Of a stretch of DNA of 37,978 nucleotides, positions 1 through 8,012 are shown in pieces. The notes under the pieces were generated by a model. It made no database searches and was not told the origin of the DNA. It was given only the letters and a program-made list of their open reading frames with translations. The translations under genes and the position numbers were made by a program. Source of the DNA: Gammaproteobacteria bacterium (GTDB lineage Bacteria > Pseudomonadota > Gammaproteobacteria > Xanthomonadales > Marinicellaceae); assembly GCA_030430025.1 (NCBI GenBank), contig JAUIGR010000023.1:1-37978 (forward strand), written 5' to 3'. The stretch's first letter is position 1; every line of letters starts with the position of its first letter.

Positions 1-184
1 TCCTTGTGCCACACCGTCGACCGGAAAAAAGTTTCTGGAAAACTTTTTCACGTTAGCCTGAGAGCCGCATGGAAGCGGCGAATAAAAATGCATTGAAACA
101 CTTGTTTTCTGGTCGAAAAAATATGGAGATTGTAATAAATTTATCTTATCCAACAATAAATTACGCATTTTTCAGGTTCGACTA
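1..184 (+). repeat. Interspersed MITE-like repeat, copy A (cut by window edge)
   Basis: This is the right-hand part of the repeat family seen in full at 7703-8012, 23533-23835 and 37573-37881. It contains the same CGACC...GAAAAAAGTTTCTGG hairpin, the AATAAAAATGCAT segment, and the terminal TTTTTCAGGTTCGAC followed by TA at 183-184. The left part lies outside the window. It sits 34 bp beyond the stop codon of the ParE-like toxin gene. Assignment rests on direct sequence similarity to the other copies; that it is a mobile element is inferred from the terminal inverted repeats of the full copies. Confidence 0.85.
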
Positions 185-218
185 ATTAATAGCGGTGCTC
201 TTGAGGCTCAAAACACTT

Positions 219-506
219 TTATGGTTCAGGGATTTTTTCTTTGCCATGCCATAACCTCAATACAATGATTTCACAGCCATTAAAAAAATACCTTATGGTA
301 TATAAACCCACAAATAAGTCCCGAATTTTTTCGGGCAAAGACGCATTTTCAACCTTTAGTCCCATTAAAGGAAAGGATTTTAATTTTTCGATAGCCGATA
401 ATAGATTACCAGCCACTTTTGCTGCAGCAATCGGGTTTTTAGCTTCTATGAAGTCACGAAACCTTTTTAAATCATGGATGGCCTCTTGAGTATATCTGAC
501 CCTCAT
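219..506 (-). CDS. ParE/RelE-family toxin of a type II toxin-antitoxin pair
   Basis: A 95-residue protein with the ParE/RelE fold pattern: an N-terminal YTQEAIHDLKRFRDFI helix with NPIAAAKV following, a central FPLMG, and a C-terminal IRDLFVGLYTIRY strand ending in VLRLWHGKE. In this superfamily ParE members poison DNA gyrase and RelE members cleave mRNA on the ribosome; the sequence looks closer to ParE. The start codon overlaps the stop codon of the upstream antitoxin gene by 4 bp (ATGA), so the two are almost certainly translated together. The gene lies between a repeat copy and the tolB end of the tol cluster, where pal normally sits. The toxin call is firm; the exact target is not. Confidence 0.85.
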   Translation of the reverse strand: MRVRYTQEAIHDLKRFRDFIEAKNPIAAAKVAGNLLSAIEKLKSFPLMGLKVENASLPEKIRDLFVGLYTIRYFFNGCEIIVLRLWHGKEKIPEP

Positions 507-769
507 TCAACCGGTGGTGACAACTCTTGATCAGAACCCCAACTATTAAGCCACCGGCTCACTTCAGATTCATCAAACATTTTGCCTTTTTTTACTGATT
601 CCAATGCCTCCAATGTGTCTTGCCAACGACACTCTTCCATCAACTGCCTTGCCAAAAATTCTTTGATTGCCTGATTGATCAGATAATTTTTACTGCGATC
701 TAATTTTCGAGCCAAACTCCCTAACGAAGCGGCCACTTCATTGGAAATTCTGATGCTTGTAATACTCAT
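503..769 (-). CDS. Ribbon-helix-helix antitoxin (CopG/ParD-like)
   Basis: An 88-residue protein whose first 40 residues (TSIRISNEVAASLGSLARKL, then DRSKNYLINQAIKEFL) match the ribbon-helix-helix DNA-binding pattern: a short beta strand, then two helices with the S/T-K/R-N-Y-L turn. The C-terminal part is acidic and probably wraps the toxin, as in ParD and related antitoxins. It is the first gene of the pair, and its stop overlaps the toxin start. A near-consensus promoter and a palindrome lie just upstream, so autorepression by the antitoxin or the complex is likely. Confidence 0.85.
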   Translation of the reverse strand: MSITSIRISNEVAASLGSLARKLDRSKNYLINQAIKEFLARQLMEECRWQDTLEALESVKKGKMFDESEVSRWLNSWGSDQELSPPVE

Positions 770-1076
770 AAAGTGATTTTTTAATACAATGTACTACATT
801 ATATTACCTTTATGAGAGTTGGCCAATAATTTATTATTTGATTTCTTGAGATCTCTACATATGTCGTGAATCAAAATAAAAAATCTAAAACCCTCAATTT
901 TTGCGTCAGTAAACTAAGCAATAGCACATGGCTCTTCTCGTCTTAAGAGCCGATATACTTCACTGATTATCTGTAATCAGGAATGTGTTCCAGCTCACAA
1001 GAAAACACATAATCAATACTTTCACTGGTAAAGGCCTTATTGGACAGGTCTTGATGATGGGTCTTTCTTATGTGCA
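770..1076. other. Spacer between toxin-antitoxin pair and tolB, with two hairpins
   Basis: No gene is visible in these 307 bp apart from the TA promoter at 789-826. Two inverted repeats are present: GGCTCTT/AAGAGCC at 930-951 and CTGATTA/TAATCAG at 962-979. Neither is followed by a clear T-run in the direction leaving tolB, so a rho-independent terminator is not supported. The pal gene that normally follows tolB is not here. Confidence 0.5.
789..826 (-). promoter_or_regulatory. Promoter and candidate operator of the toxin-antitoxin pair
   Basis: Read on the minus strand there is TTGGCC (826-821), a 17 bp spacer, then a perfect TATAAT (803-798), placed 29 bp before the antitoxin ATG. The palindrome ATGTA-C-TACAT (789-799) overlaps the -10 box and the expected start point. 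That is where a ribbon-helix-helix repressor would block transcription. The motifs are seen directly; operator function is inferred. Confidence 0.6.
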
Positions 1077-2369
1077 TCACCTCAATAAAGGAGACCAACT
1101 CGGTTCACGGACATGACCATTGGCCAGCACCAAATCGTTGGTGGTTTGTCCATCCACTGAGACCGCTTTAAGCAATCCCTTGCCCGCTGGCGTTTTGGTG
1201 GCATATAAAACCATCGATCCGTTGGGAGCAAAAGTTGGTGTTTCGTCGAGTTTACCATTACTCAATCGCTGTATTGTCGCCGAGGGTCGATGGTACAAAG
1301 CAATGTTGTATTCGTTGTTATTTCCATGAACCAAAGCGATGTATTTACCATCCGGTGATAAACTGGCTCGAGCATTATAGTCGCCTTCAAACGTAACTCG
1401 ATTGGTCTGGCCGGTATTGATATTAGTTTGGTAAATTTGGGGTTTACCTCCTCGATCCGAAGTAAAAAAGATCGATTGCCCGTCCGGTGACCATTCTGGT
1501 TCGGTATCAATCGCCCAATGTTGGGTAATTTGTTTCAACTTTTTATCAAATAGGTTAATAGTGTATATTTCTGGATTACCTGACTTCGATAATGTAATGG
1601 CTAATTGTTTACCGTCTGGAGAGAACTTAGGTGCACCGTTGATGCCTTTAAAGTTGGTCATCATAGTACGGCCTCCTGTTGCCAGATCCTGAACAAAAAT
1701 AGAAGAATTGCCTTGTTCAAAAGACACATAAGCTATTTTTTTTCCATCATGAGACCAAGCTGGTGAGAGTAACGGCTCTTTCGAGGTAACCAGAGGCTGT
1801 GGACCATAACCATCAGCATCGGCTACTATTAATTGATAAGACATCCCGTCAGATTGTTTAATCGCAGTGACATAAGTCAATTTGGTTGAAAAAACGCCGG
1901 GAATACCAAGCACCGCTTCATATATGCGATCAGCAATGTAATGCGCACCTTCTCGCACTTGACTGACATCAAGAGGTAACGTCAGCGCCAAAAGTTGTTT
2001 CTGATCGGCAATAGAAACCAAACGAAAACGCACTTCTATTCGGCCATTGCCCTGGTGTGTAATATCACCATAAGAAAGAAAATCAGCTCCTAACAAACGC
2101 CAAGTTCCATACTTAATGTCCGAATCTGGATTAACACTTTCTACCATCAGGTCTTCTTCCAATGGCTTGAATTGTCCTGACCTGGCTAGATCACTGCTGA
2201 TGACATCACTCATGTTATGAGGCAATGCGGATCCCTTATTCTCAAATGGAACTACAGCAATTGGTAATGCGCTGGCACTACCTCCATCAATAGTGATGTT
2301 CAATTGGGCAGTAGCTGTTTGCCAAATTAAGGTGGTTAACAAAAATAACATTACTATGGTTTTTTTCAT
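1077..2369 (-). CDS. tolB: Tol-Pal system periplasmic beta-propeller protein TolB
   Basis: A 430-residue protein, the same length as E. coli TolB. It begins with a signal peptide (MKKTIVMLFLLTTLIWQTATA) and a mixed alpha/beta N-terminal domain to about residue 160. A run of WD40-like propeller repeats follows, carrying WSHDGKKIAYV, FSPDGKQLAI, WSPDGQSIFFTSDRGG, LSPDGKYIAL and FAPNGSMVLYA. TolB works in the periplasm with TolA and Pal to constrict the outer membrane during division. It is the last gene of the tolQRAB run, 3 bp after tolA. No pal or cpoB follows; a toxin-antitoxin pair and a repeat do. Confidence 0.97.
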   Translation of the reverse strand: MKKTIVMLFLLTTLIWQTATAQLNITIDGGSASALPIAVVPFENKGSALPHNMSDVISSDLARSGQFKPLEEDLMVESVNPDSDIKYGTWRLLGADFLSYGDITHQGNGRIEVRFRLVSIADQKQLLALTLPLDVSQVREGAHYIADRIYEAVLGIPGVFSTKLTYVTAIKQSDGMSYQLIVADADGYGPQPLVTSKEPLLSPAWSHDGKKIAYVSFEQGNSSIFVQDLATGGRTMMTNFKGINGAPKFSPDGKQLAITLSKSGNPEIYTINLFDKKLKQITQHWAIDTEPEWSPDGQSIFFTSDRGGKPQIYQTNINTGQTNRVTFEGDYNARASLSPDGKYIALVHGNNNEYNIALYHRPSATIQRLSNGKLDETPTFAPNGSMVLYATKTPAGKGLLKAVSVDGQTTNDLVLANGHVREPSWSPLLR

Positions 2370-2372
2370 GGA

Positions 2373-3155
2373 TCAATCTCCGTGATACTCAAAATTAAAA
2401 TATATTCTGCGGTCAAAGACCTTTTCAAAACCACGATAGGGCAATGGGTCAGCTTTTTTGACTGCATTGATAATCGAGTTCTTGATTAGGGCAGATGCAT
2501 TACATGGCGAGGCAATTGAAACATCAATGACACCTCCTCCTGGAATTTGGCTAACTTTTATACGACAAGTTAACCCTTTTGGTGTGCTGGTCGGTCTCGA
2601 CCATTGACGGGTCACCGCGGCTTGGATGCTACCAATATATTGACTCAATAACTGTGCGTCTTCACTTATGCTGCCTTTTTGCGTTCCTGTCGGTACTTGT
2701 TCTGCTGGTTCTACTTTATTTGTCTCAGACGTTATAGGTTGTGGTGTATTTTGCTCTAATTCTTGACGCTTTTTTCTCAACTCTTCGAGTTTTTTCTGCC
2801 GCTCTGAACTTTCTTGTCTTTTCTTTGGATCAATTTGAGGTTTTTGAACAACAGGCTTAGGTTCTTTTTTCTTTTCGACAGGTTTTGGTTTAGGTGGTTC
2901 TTTTTTTGGTTCTGCTTTTTTAGGCTGTTGTTTTTTAACCGGTTCTTTTTTTTCCGGCGGTTTTGGAATGGGCTTTTTGGGGTTTTGTTTAGGTGGTTTT
3001 TTCAACTGAGAAACATCAATGATTTCTGCTTGAATGCTGATGCCTTGAGGTGGTTTTACCGGTTCTGGATTAACTGACAAAAAAACCAATGCCACCAACG
3101 CCACATGTAAGGCAATGGAATAAAACAATCCGATGGCTTGTTCTCTGATAAACAT
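2373..3155 (-). CDS. tolA: Cell envelope integrity protein TolA
   Basis: A 260-residue protein with the three-part TolA layout: an inner-membrane segment at about residues 8-28 (GLFYSIALHVALVALVFLSV), a long central domain very rich in Lys, Pro, Glu and Gln, and a C-terminal globular domain from about 165 (LLSQYIGSIQAAVTRQW onward). That domain carries two cysteines near CRIKVSQIPGGGVIDVS and SPCNASAL, as in the TolA domain that contacts TolB/Pal. It is much shorter than E. coli TolA (421 residues) because the central stalk is shorter and proline-rich. Its start touches the tolR stop, so the genes are co-transcribed. Confidence 0.93.
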   Translation of the reverse strand: MFIREQAIGLFYSIALHVALVALVFLSVNPEPVKPPQGISIQAEIIDVSQLKKPPKQNPKKPIPKPPEKKEPVKKQQPKKAEPKKEPPKPKPVEKKKEPKPVVQKPQIDPKKRQESSERQKKLEELRKKRQELEQNTPQPITSETNKVEPAEQVPTGTQKGSISEDAQLLSQYIGSIQAAVTRQWSRPTSTPKGLTCRIKVSQIPGGGVIDVSIASPCNASALIKNSIINAVKKADPLPYRGFEKVFDRRIYFNFEYHGD

Positions 3156-3566
3156 TTAACGTTGTATAGGGTCACTGATTAAGCCCACTTTTTTAGCACC
3201 CGCGGCTTGGGCTACAGCCATGGCCTGATAAACTTCTCCATAACTCACTGAACGATCTGCGCCGATCATGATAGGCAAGTCAGGATTAACTTTGACAAAC
3301 GCTTTCAACTTTTGTTCCAGAGTCCCGTCATCTATCAACTCGTATTCCCCTCCAATACTAAGATAAAAATCACCATTTTCCGTAACATTAATCACTGCTG
3401 GTTCAGTTTCTATGGTAACCGTATTGGCATCGGACTCAGGTAAATTAACATCCACACCTAAATTCATTAATGGTGTGGTGATCATGAAGATAATCAATAA
3501 AACCAATGTCACATCGATATAGGGAACGACATTTATTTCCGCTTTGACTTTCCTTGGTCGCCTCAT
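3156..3566 (-). CDS. tolR: Tol-Pal system protein TolR (ExbD family)
   Basis: A 136-residue ExbD/TolR protein. A basic N-terminus and INVVPYIDVTLVLLIIFMIT form a single membrane helix with the conserved aspartate at position 18, which carries protons through the TolQR motor. The remainder is a periplasmic domain ending in YGEVYQAMAVAQAAGAKKVG, typical of the family. It couples proton flow to TolA movement together with TolQ. It lies 1 bp after tolQ and directly abuts tolA. Confidence 0.95.
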   Translation of the reverse strand: MRRPRKVKAEINVVPYIDVTLVLLIIFMITTPLMNLGVDVNLPESDANTVTIETEPAVINVTENGDFYLSIGGEYELIDDGTLEQKLKAFVKVNPDLPIMIGADRSVSYGEVYQAMAVAQAAGAKKVGLISDPIQR

Positions 3567-3567
3567 G

Positions 3568-4236
3568 TCACTGACCTATCTGTCGGTGCAAAATAGCCGA
3601 AAACTCTTCTTTAAACGCATCGTATTGACTGTAAATCCGCTCGACCTTGTCGCTGAATCTATTATAGAAAATCACAGCTGGTATCGCAGCGAATAATCCC
3701 ATCGCCGTAGCAATGAGTGCCTCAGATATACCCGGAGCAACCAAAGCAATGGTAGCCTGAGTCACATCTGATAAAGCATGAAATGACAACATGATGCCAA
3801 TTACTGTTCCAAAAAGACCAATATACGGGCTAGTGGATCCTATCGTTGCCAATATAGGCAAGTGGCTTTCCAGCTTATCGACTTCTCGACTCAGCGCCAC
3901 TCGCATAGAACGATCAACACCATCGATTGAACTGATCATTCCTCCCGAAGAGGTTTTTAATCGTTGAAACTCTTTAAAACCTGAAACAAAAATCCGTCCC
4001 AGGCCTGTATTATTTGTTTTAGCCAGCTTTTCATATAGTTGATTCAAGTCCACACCTGACCAAAAATATTCCTCAAATTTTTTGCCTTTATTTTGAGCAT
4101 CGGCCAAAACCCGTCCTTTGGCAAAAATAATCAACCATGACCAAACAGATGCTATAATCAATATTAACATCACCACTTTCACCGGCAGTGAAGCACTCAT
4201 AATAATTTCATAATAAAAATTAGTGCTATCGTTCAA
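3568..4236 (-). CDS. tolQ: Tol-Pal system motor protein TolQ (ExbB/MotA family)
   Basis: A 222-residue protein with one membrane helix near residues 16-36 and two further helices in the region containing SHLPILATIGSTSPYIGLFGTVIGI and ISEALIATAMGLFAAIPAVIFYN. These segments are hallmark sequences of the ExbB/TolQ/MotA proton channel. TolQ forms the stator complex with TolR. The start overlaps the ybgC stop by 4 bp, showing translational coupling within the cluster. Confidence 0.96.
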   Translation of the reverse strand: MNDSTNFYYEIIMSASLPVKVVMLILIIASVWSWLIIFAKGRVLADAQNKGKKFEEYFWSGVDLNQLYEKLAKTNNTGLGRIFVSGFKEFQRLKTSSGGMISSIDGVDRSMRVALSREVDKLESHLPILATIGSTSPYIGLFGTVIGIMLSFHALSDVTQATIALVAPGISEALIATAMGLFAAIPAVIFYNRFSDKVERIYSQYDAFKEEFSAILHRQIGQ

Positions 4237-4634
4237 TTCATTAACTCCTGTATTAAATGTTGCGGAAACTTTGTTGGTTTGAAAAGATCTGCTTTCAAAC
4301 TAACCACCTTCACTGCTGCTTTTGCTAATAACTCATCATCTCGATACATTTCTTGGTGAATCATCATGCTGACCTTTTTGTAGCAAGTAGGTTGACAATA
4401 AGCTGTCAGCAAATCATCTAACCGAGCAGGTTTGATAAAATCAATATCAATATGGCGAATCGCTAAAATGATATTTTCTTTTACTGCCATTTCGCTTTGC
4501 TCCAATCCTTTGGAACGTAACCACTCCGTCCTCGTTCTATCGAAAAATTTCAAATAATTGGCATGATATACAACACCACCGGCATCAGTATCTTCATAAT
4601 AAACGCGAAATTGTTGATGAAAGATCCCAATCAT
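4233..4634 (-). CDS. ybgC: YbgC-type acyl-CoA thioesterase (hotdog fold)
   Basis: A 133-residue hotdog-fold protein. The active-site signature [20 protein letters not shown] gives the catalytic aspartate at position 17 and the YH pair at 23-24. YbgC proteins hydrolyse acyl-CoA thioesters and are associated with phospholipid metabolism; the gene is almost always first in the tol cluster, as here. It overlaps ruvB upstream and tolQ downstream by 4 bp each, linking the recombination genes and the tol genes in one unit. Confidence 0.94.
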   Translation of the reverse strand: MIGIFHQQFRVYYEDTDAGGVVYHANYLKFFDRTRTEWLRSKGLEQSEMAVKENIILAIRHIDIDFIKPARLDDLLTAYCQPTCYKKVSMMIHQEMYRDDELLAKAAVKVVSLKADLFKPTKFPQHLIQELMN

Positions 4635-5668
4635 TCAAATAAATCCTGGTTGATATTCGTTTTTGGTGCTTTAAGTCCCAAAACATGCCATGTTTTAGCT
4701 GTTGCAATTCTACCCCTCGCTGTTCTCGCAACCAAACCTTGTTGTATCAAATAAGGTTCAATCACATCTTCAACTGTACCTCTCTCTTCACTGATGGCTG
4801 CAGCCAATGAATTGATCCCCACAGGACCTCCTTCAAACTGTTCACATAAAACATCAAGAAATCTTCGATCCATTTCATCCAATCCCCGACCATCAACCTG
4901 TAACATATCCATAGCTCCTGAAGCCATTTCTTGTGTTATGATGCCTTCGCCTTTAACTTGAGCATAATCTCTAACCCGCCTGAGTAAACGGTTGGCAATC
5001 CTGGGAGTACCTCGAGAACGTTGCGCGACAGCATAGCACCCTTGATTATTTGCCTGAATATTCAGTATCTTAGCCGAACGTGCGACGATTTGCGTCAATT
5101 CTTCAACACCATAAAATTGTAATCTTTGAACAATACCAAAACGATCTCGCAATGGTGAAGTCAATAAACCTGCCCTTGTAGTAGCGCCAACCAAAGTAAA
5201 GGGAGGTAAATCTAACTTGATCGAACGAGCTGCTGGTCCCTCTCCTATCATAATATCGATTTGGAAGTCTTCCATGGCTGGATATAACACCTCTTCAACC
5301 ACAGGGGACAATCGATGTATTTCATCGATAAACAGCACATCATGAGGTTGTAAATTCGTCAACAACGCAGCCAAATCACCGGCTTTTTCTAAAACTGGAC
5401 CCGATGTTTGCCTCATTTGAACACCCATTTCATTAGCAATCACATGGGCCATGGTCGTTTTTCCCAAACCTGGTGGACCAAAAATCAATACATGATCCAG
5501 AGAATCTCCTCGATTTTTAGCTGCTTCTATGAACAGGGCCATTTGCTCTTTTACTGGTTGCTGTCCCAAATAATCTTTTAATCTTTGAGGTCTAATGCTC
5601 GCTTCTATCAATGACTCTTGATTGTCTTGATGTTGTCCTGAAATCAAACGGCCATCGATTCTTTCCAT
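4631..5668 (-). CDS. ruvB: Holliday junction branch migration ATPase RuvB
   Basis: A 345-residue AAA+ ATPase. Walker A is GPPGLGKTT at 64-72, Walker B is DEIH at about 115-118, a sensor region reads [18 protein letters not shown], and a C-terminal winged-helix DNA-binding domain ends near [21 protein letters not shown]. RuvB hexamers pull DNA through the RuvA-bound junction. Length and domain order are standard. It follows ruvA by 1 bp and overlaps ybgC. Confidence 0.98.
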   Translation of the reverse strand: MERIDGRLISGQHQDNQESLIEASIRPQRLKDYLGQQPVKEQMALFIEAAKNRGDSLDHVLIFGPPGLGKTTMAHVIANEMGVQMRQTSGPVLEKAGDLAALLTNLQPHDVLFIDEIHRLSPVVEEVLYPAMEDFQIDIMIGEGPAARSIKLDLPPFTLVGATTRAGLLTSPLRDRFGIVQRLQFYGVEELTQIVARSAKILNIQANNQGCYAVAQRSRGTPRIANRLLRRVRDYAQVKGEGIITQEMASGAMDMLQVDGRGLDEMDRRFLDVLCEQFEGGPVGINSLAAAISEERGTVEDVIEPYLIQQGLVARTARGRIATAKTWHVLGLKAPKTNINQDLFE

Positions 5669-5669
5669 G

Positions 5670-6269
5670 TTATTGCGCCTTTAGCTGTAAACATGCCTTG
5701 ATGATGGCTTCCACAGGCATATCATCACGAGAAACTTGCCTAACCATTTGACCAACCTCTTGAGATTTAAATCCCAGTGCCAATAAAGCAGCTTCTGCCT
5801 CATAGTGTTTACCAAATTGGCTCGGTTGAGGCTGTTGCGTTTTTCCATCGAATGTGATGATATTGACCTCAACTTTATCTTTCATTTCAATAATCAACCG
5901 TTGAGCTGTCTTTTTACCAATGCCTGGAACTTTACATATGGCATTGACATTTTGCTCTTGTATTATTTGAGAAAACTCTGCTGAAGTCATGGTGGATAAA
6001 ACGGCAAGCGCAGACTTAGCTCCAATGCCGTTCACTTTTAATAACGTTCGGAACAATTGTCGTTGTGCATAACTTCGAAACCCATACAGAGTAGAAGCAT
6101 CCTCCCGTACCAAGTGATGAATGATTAGGGTCACTTCACCACTGATTTCAGGGAGTTCAAAAAAGACTGATGTCGGAATTTCTACTTCGTATCCTATACC
6201 CCCCACATCAACAATAAGATGAGCAGGTGGTTCAGTATGTACCAGTAGTCCCTGTAATCTTCCTATCAT
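5670..6269 (-). CDS. ruvA: Holliday junction binding protein RuvA
   Basis: A 199-residue protein with the N-terminal OB fold (MIGRLQGLL, then [10 protein letters not shown]), two helix-hairpin-helix motifs in the middle ([17 protein letters not shown] and [16 protein letters not shown]) and a small C-terminal RuvB-binding helical domain ending [10 protein letters not shown]. RuvA tetramers hold the four-way junction open and recruit RuvB. It lies 1 bp after ruvC. Confidence 0.98.
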   Translation of the reverse strand: MIGRLQGLLVHTEPPAHLIVDVGGIGYEVEIPTSVFFELPEISGEVTLIIHHLVREDASTLYGFRSYAQRQLFRTLLKVNGIGAKSALAVLSTMTSAEFSQIIQEQNVNAICKVPGIGKKTAQRLIIEMKDKVEVNIITFDGKTQQPQPSQFGKHYEAEAALLALGFKSQEVGQMVRQVSRDDMPVEAIIKACLQLKAQ

Positions 6270-6270
6270 T

Positions 6271-6786
6271 TTAAAACTGCCGCCAACTACTGGTATTATT
6301 AGCTACTAACCGGTTTTGAGCCCACCTATTATTCGCATGACAAACGGCAACTGCCAAACCATCTGCAGCATCGGCCTGAATATTTTCTGTTAAATTTAAT
6401 AACAATCGAATCATGTATTGTACTTGTTTTTTATCAGCACCACCCTTACCAACAACAGCTTGTTTAATGGCTTTCGGTGCATATTCATGAACAATAATGT
6501 CATTGGACACCGTGGCACAAACAGCAGCACCTCTGGCTTGTCCTAATTTAATGGCTGAACTAGGGTTTTGAGCCATAAACACTGTTTCAATAGCCATCTC
6601 CTGTGGCCTAAATTGTCTAATGATATCATTCAATTCTTCAAATATCGTTCTCAAACGCAAAGGGAAATCACCATCTCCGCAATTAATGGTACTATGATGA
6701 ACATGACTTACCTTTTGTTGGTAACTGTCAATGATGCCAACACCTGTCTTACGTGAGCCTGGATCAATACCAAGTATTCGTACCAT
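6271..6786 (-). CDS. ruvC: Crossover junction endodeoxyribonuclease RuvC
   Basis: A RuvC resolvase with all four acidic residues of the RNase H-like active site: D in LGIDPGSRKTGVG, E in MAIETVFM, and the two D of QADAADGLAVA. The frame is open from a GTG at 6795, but the ATG at 6786 gives a 171-residue protein that lines up with E. coli RuvC, so I prefer it. It cuts Holliday junctions after RuvAB migration. It heads the ruvC-ruvA-ruvB-ybgC-tolQRAB run and is transcribed away from the exonuclease gene across a short AT-rich spacer. Confidence 0.96.
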   Translation of the reverse strand: MVRILGIDPGSRKTGVGIIDSYQQKVSHVHHSTINCGDGDFPLRLRTIFEELNDIIRQFRPQEMAIETVFMAQNPSSAIKLGQARGAAVCATVSNDIIVHEYAPKAIKQAVVGKGGADKKQVQYMIRLLLNLTENIQADAADGLAVAVCHANNRWAQNRLVANNTSSWRQF

Positions 6787-6922
6787 TTCAATCACTTTTG
6801 CAAAAAGCTTTATTGTAAGCTATGGGTAAATGGCTTTGGTTAAAACTTAAAAATTTTATTAGTATCTTATCACTGTACCTGTTATTTGATATAGTTTCTA
6901 TTTTAGTTAATAGTAATTATCT

Positions 6923-7690
6923 ATGAAAGTTGCTTCATGGAACGTTAATTCTCTCAATATACGGCTTGAACACGTCTTGCAATGGTTATCAGATGAATCT
7001 CCTGATATTCTTGCTTTACAAGAAACAAAAACAACAGATGATGCTTTTCCTTTTAAAGCCATTAATAAAGCAGGCTATGAAGTGGTTTTTTCAGGACAAA
7101 AAGCTTACAACGGTGTCGCAATCATCGCCAAATCATCCCCTGAAAATATCATCACAGATATCCCCGGTTTAGAAGATCCACAGCGCCGAATCATCGCTGC
7201 AACGATAGACGATGTGCGAATCATTAATTTGTACGTGGTTAACGGCTCAGCTCCCGGAACCGAAAAATTCTCCTATAAAATGAACTGGTTAACTCATGTT
7301 ACTGAATTTATCAATGAGCAAATAGCTTGTTATGGTGATGTGATTGTTTTAGGCGATTTTAATATTGCTCCAGATGACCGAGATGTTCATGACCCAATCA
7401 AGTGGAAAGATAAAATTCTTTGTACAAAAGATGAACGTTCAGCATTGAATCAAGTGCTTGACTTAGGCCTTCAAGACAGTTTTCGACTGCTACATGACGA
7501 CGCTGGTTTTTATTCCTGGTGGGACTATCGCATGAATGGTTTTGCCCGCAATCACGGCCTTCGTATTGATTTAATATTATGTACTGACGAGATGTCAGAA
7601 GCCTTAACAGCTTCGTATATAGATTTAGAGCCCAGGAAATGGCAAAGACCTTCTGACCACACTCCGGTGATAGCTGAATTTGATTGGTGA
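6923..7690 (+). CDS. xthA: Exodeoxyribonuclease III / AP endonuclease family protein
   Basis: A 255-residue member of the ExoIII/APE1 endonuclease-phosphatase fold. Visible active-site residues are N7 (SWNVNS), E34 (LQETK), D145 and N147 (LGDFNIAP), and the terminal SDHTPV with H246. The family removes abasic sites and 3' blocks in base excision repair and needs Mg2+. The start is the first ATG after an AT-rich leader shared with the divergent ruvC. The stop lies 12 bp before repeat copy B. The symbol is given at family level, since paralogues of xthA exist. Confidence 0.92.
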   Translation: MKVASWNVNSLNIRLEHVLQWLSDESPDILALQETKTTDDAFPFKAINKAGYEVVFSGQKAYNGVAIIAKSSPENIITDIPGLEDPQRRIIAATIDDVRIINLYVVNGSAPGTEKFSYKMNWLTHVTEFINEQIACYGDVIVLGDFNIAPDDRDVHDPIKWKDKILCTKDERSALNQVLDLGLQDSFRLLHDDAGFYSWWDYRMNGFARNHGLRIDLILCTDEMSEALTASYIDLEPRKWQRPSDHTPVIAEFDW

Positions 7691-7702
7691 TATGTGATTA
7701 AA

Positions 7703-8012
7703 TAGTCAGTCCTGAAAAAGTCCCTCCTGGCCTTTTCCCGCATCGGTCAAAAAAACACTTAAGCGCAAAAGTGTGATTTTGCTGATGTTTTTTGACCTCA
7801 CTTGAGCTTGACAGCTCAAGGTGGCACTTCCCTGTGCCACACCATCGACCAGAAAAAAGTTTCTGGAAAACTTTTTCACGTTAGCCTGAGAGCCACATGG
7901 AAGCGGCGAATAAAAATGCATCGTGACACCTGTTTCCTGATCGAAAAAATGTGCATAATTGAAATAACTCTGTATATTTAACAATAAGTTATGCATTTTT
8001 CAGATTCGACTA
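7703..8012 (+). repeat. Interspersed MITE-like repeat, copy B (full, about 310 bp)
   Basis: A full copy starting TA-GTCAGTCCTGAAAAAG at 7703 and ending TTTTTCAGATTCGAC-TA at 8012. The ends are imperfect inverted repeats and both are flanked by TA. The interior holds hairpins at 7801-7820 (CTTGAGCT/AGCTCAAG) and just after it (GTGGCAC/GTGCCAC), plus a longer outer stem (GGTCAAAAA with TTTTTGACC). The inner AAAAATGCAT recurs inverted as ATGCATTTTT near the right end. A 96-codon minus-strand reading frame crosses it but is not conserved in copy C. No transposase is present, so it would be non-autonomous. Confidence 0.88.

Noticed and set aside
930-979. Hairpins after tolB as terminators
   Set aside because: Neither stem is followed by a T-run on the minus strand.
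1262-1510. Second frame inside tolB on the same strand, and similar shadow frames elsewhere
   Set aside because: They overlap long, clearly conserved genes and show no family features.
2814-3077. Plus-strand frame rich in Phe, Arg and Trp opposite tolA
   Set aside because: It is the antisense of the TolA Lys/Pro/Glu-rich stalk; the codon bias of that region keeps the other strand open.
7706-7996. 96-codon minus-strand reading frame across repeat copy B (and the 71-codon one in copy E) as a real gene
   Set aside because: In copy C the same frame stops after eight codons, and the 3' parts of B and E differ by frame shifts. DNA or RNA structure, not protein, looks conserved.
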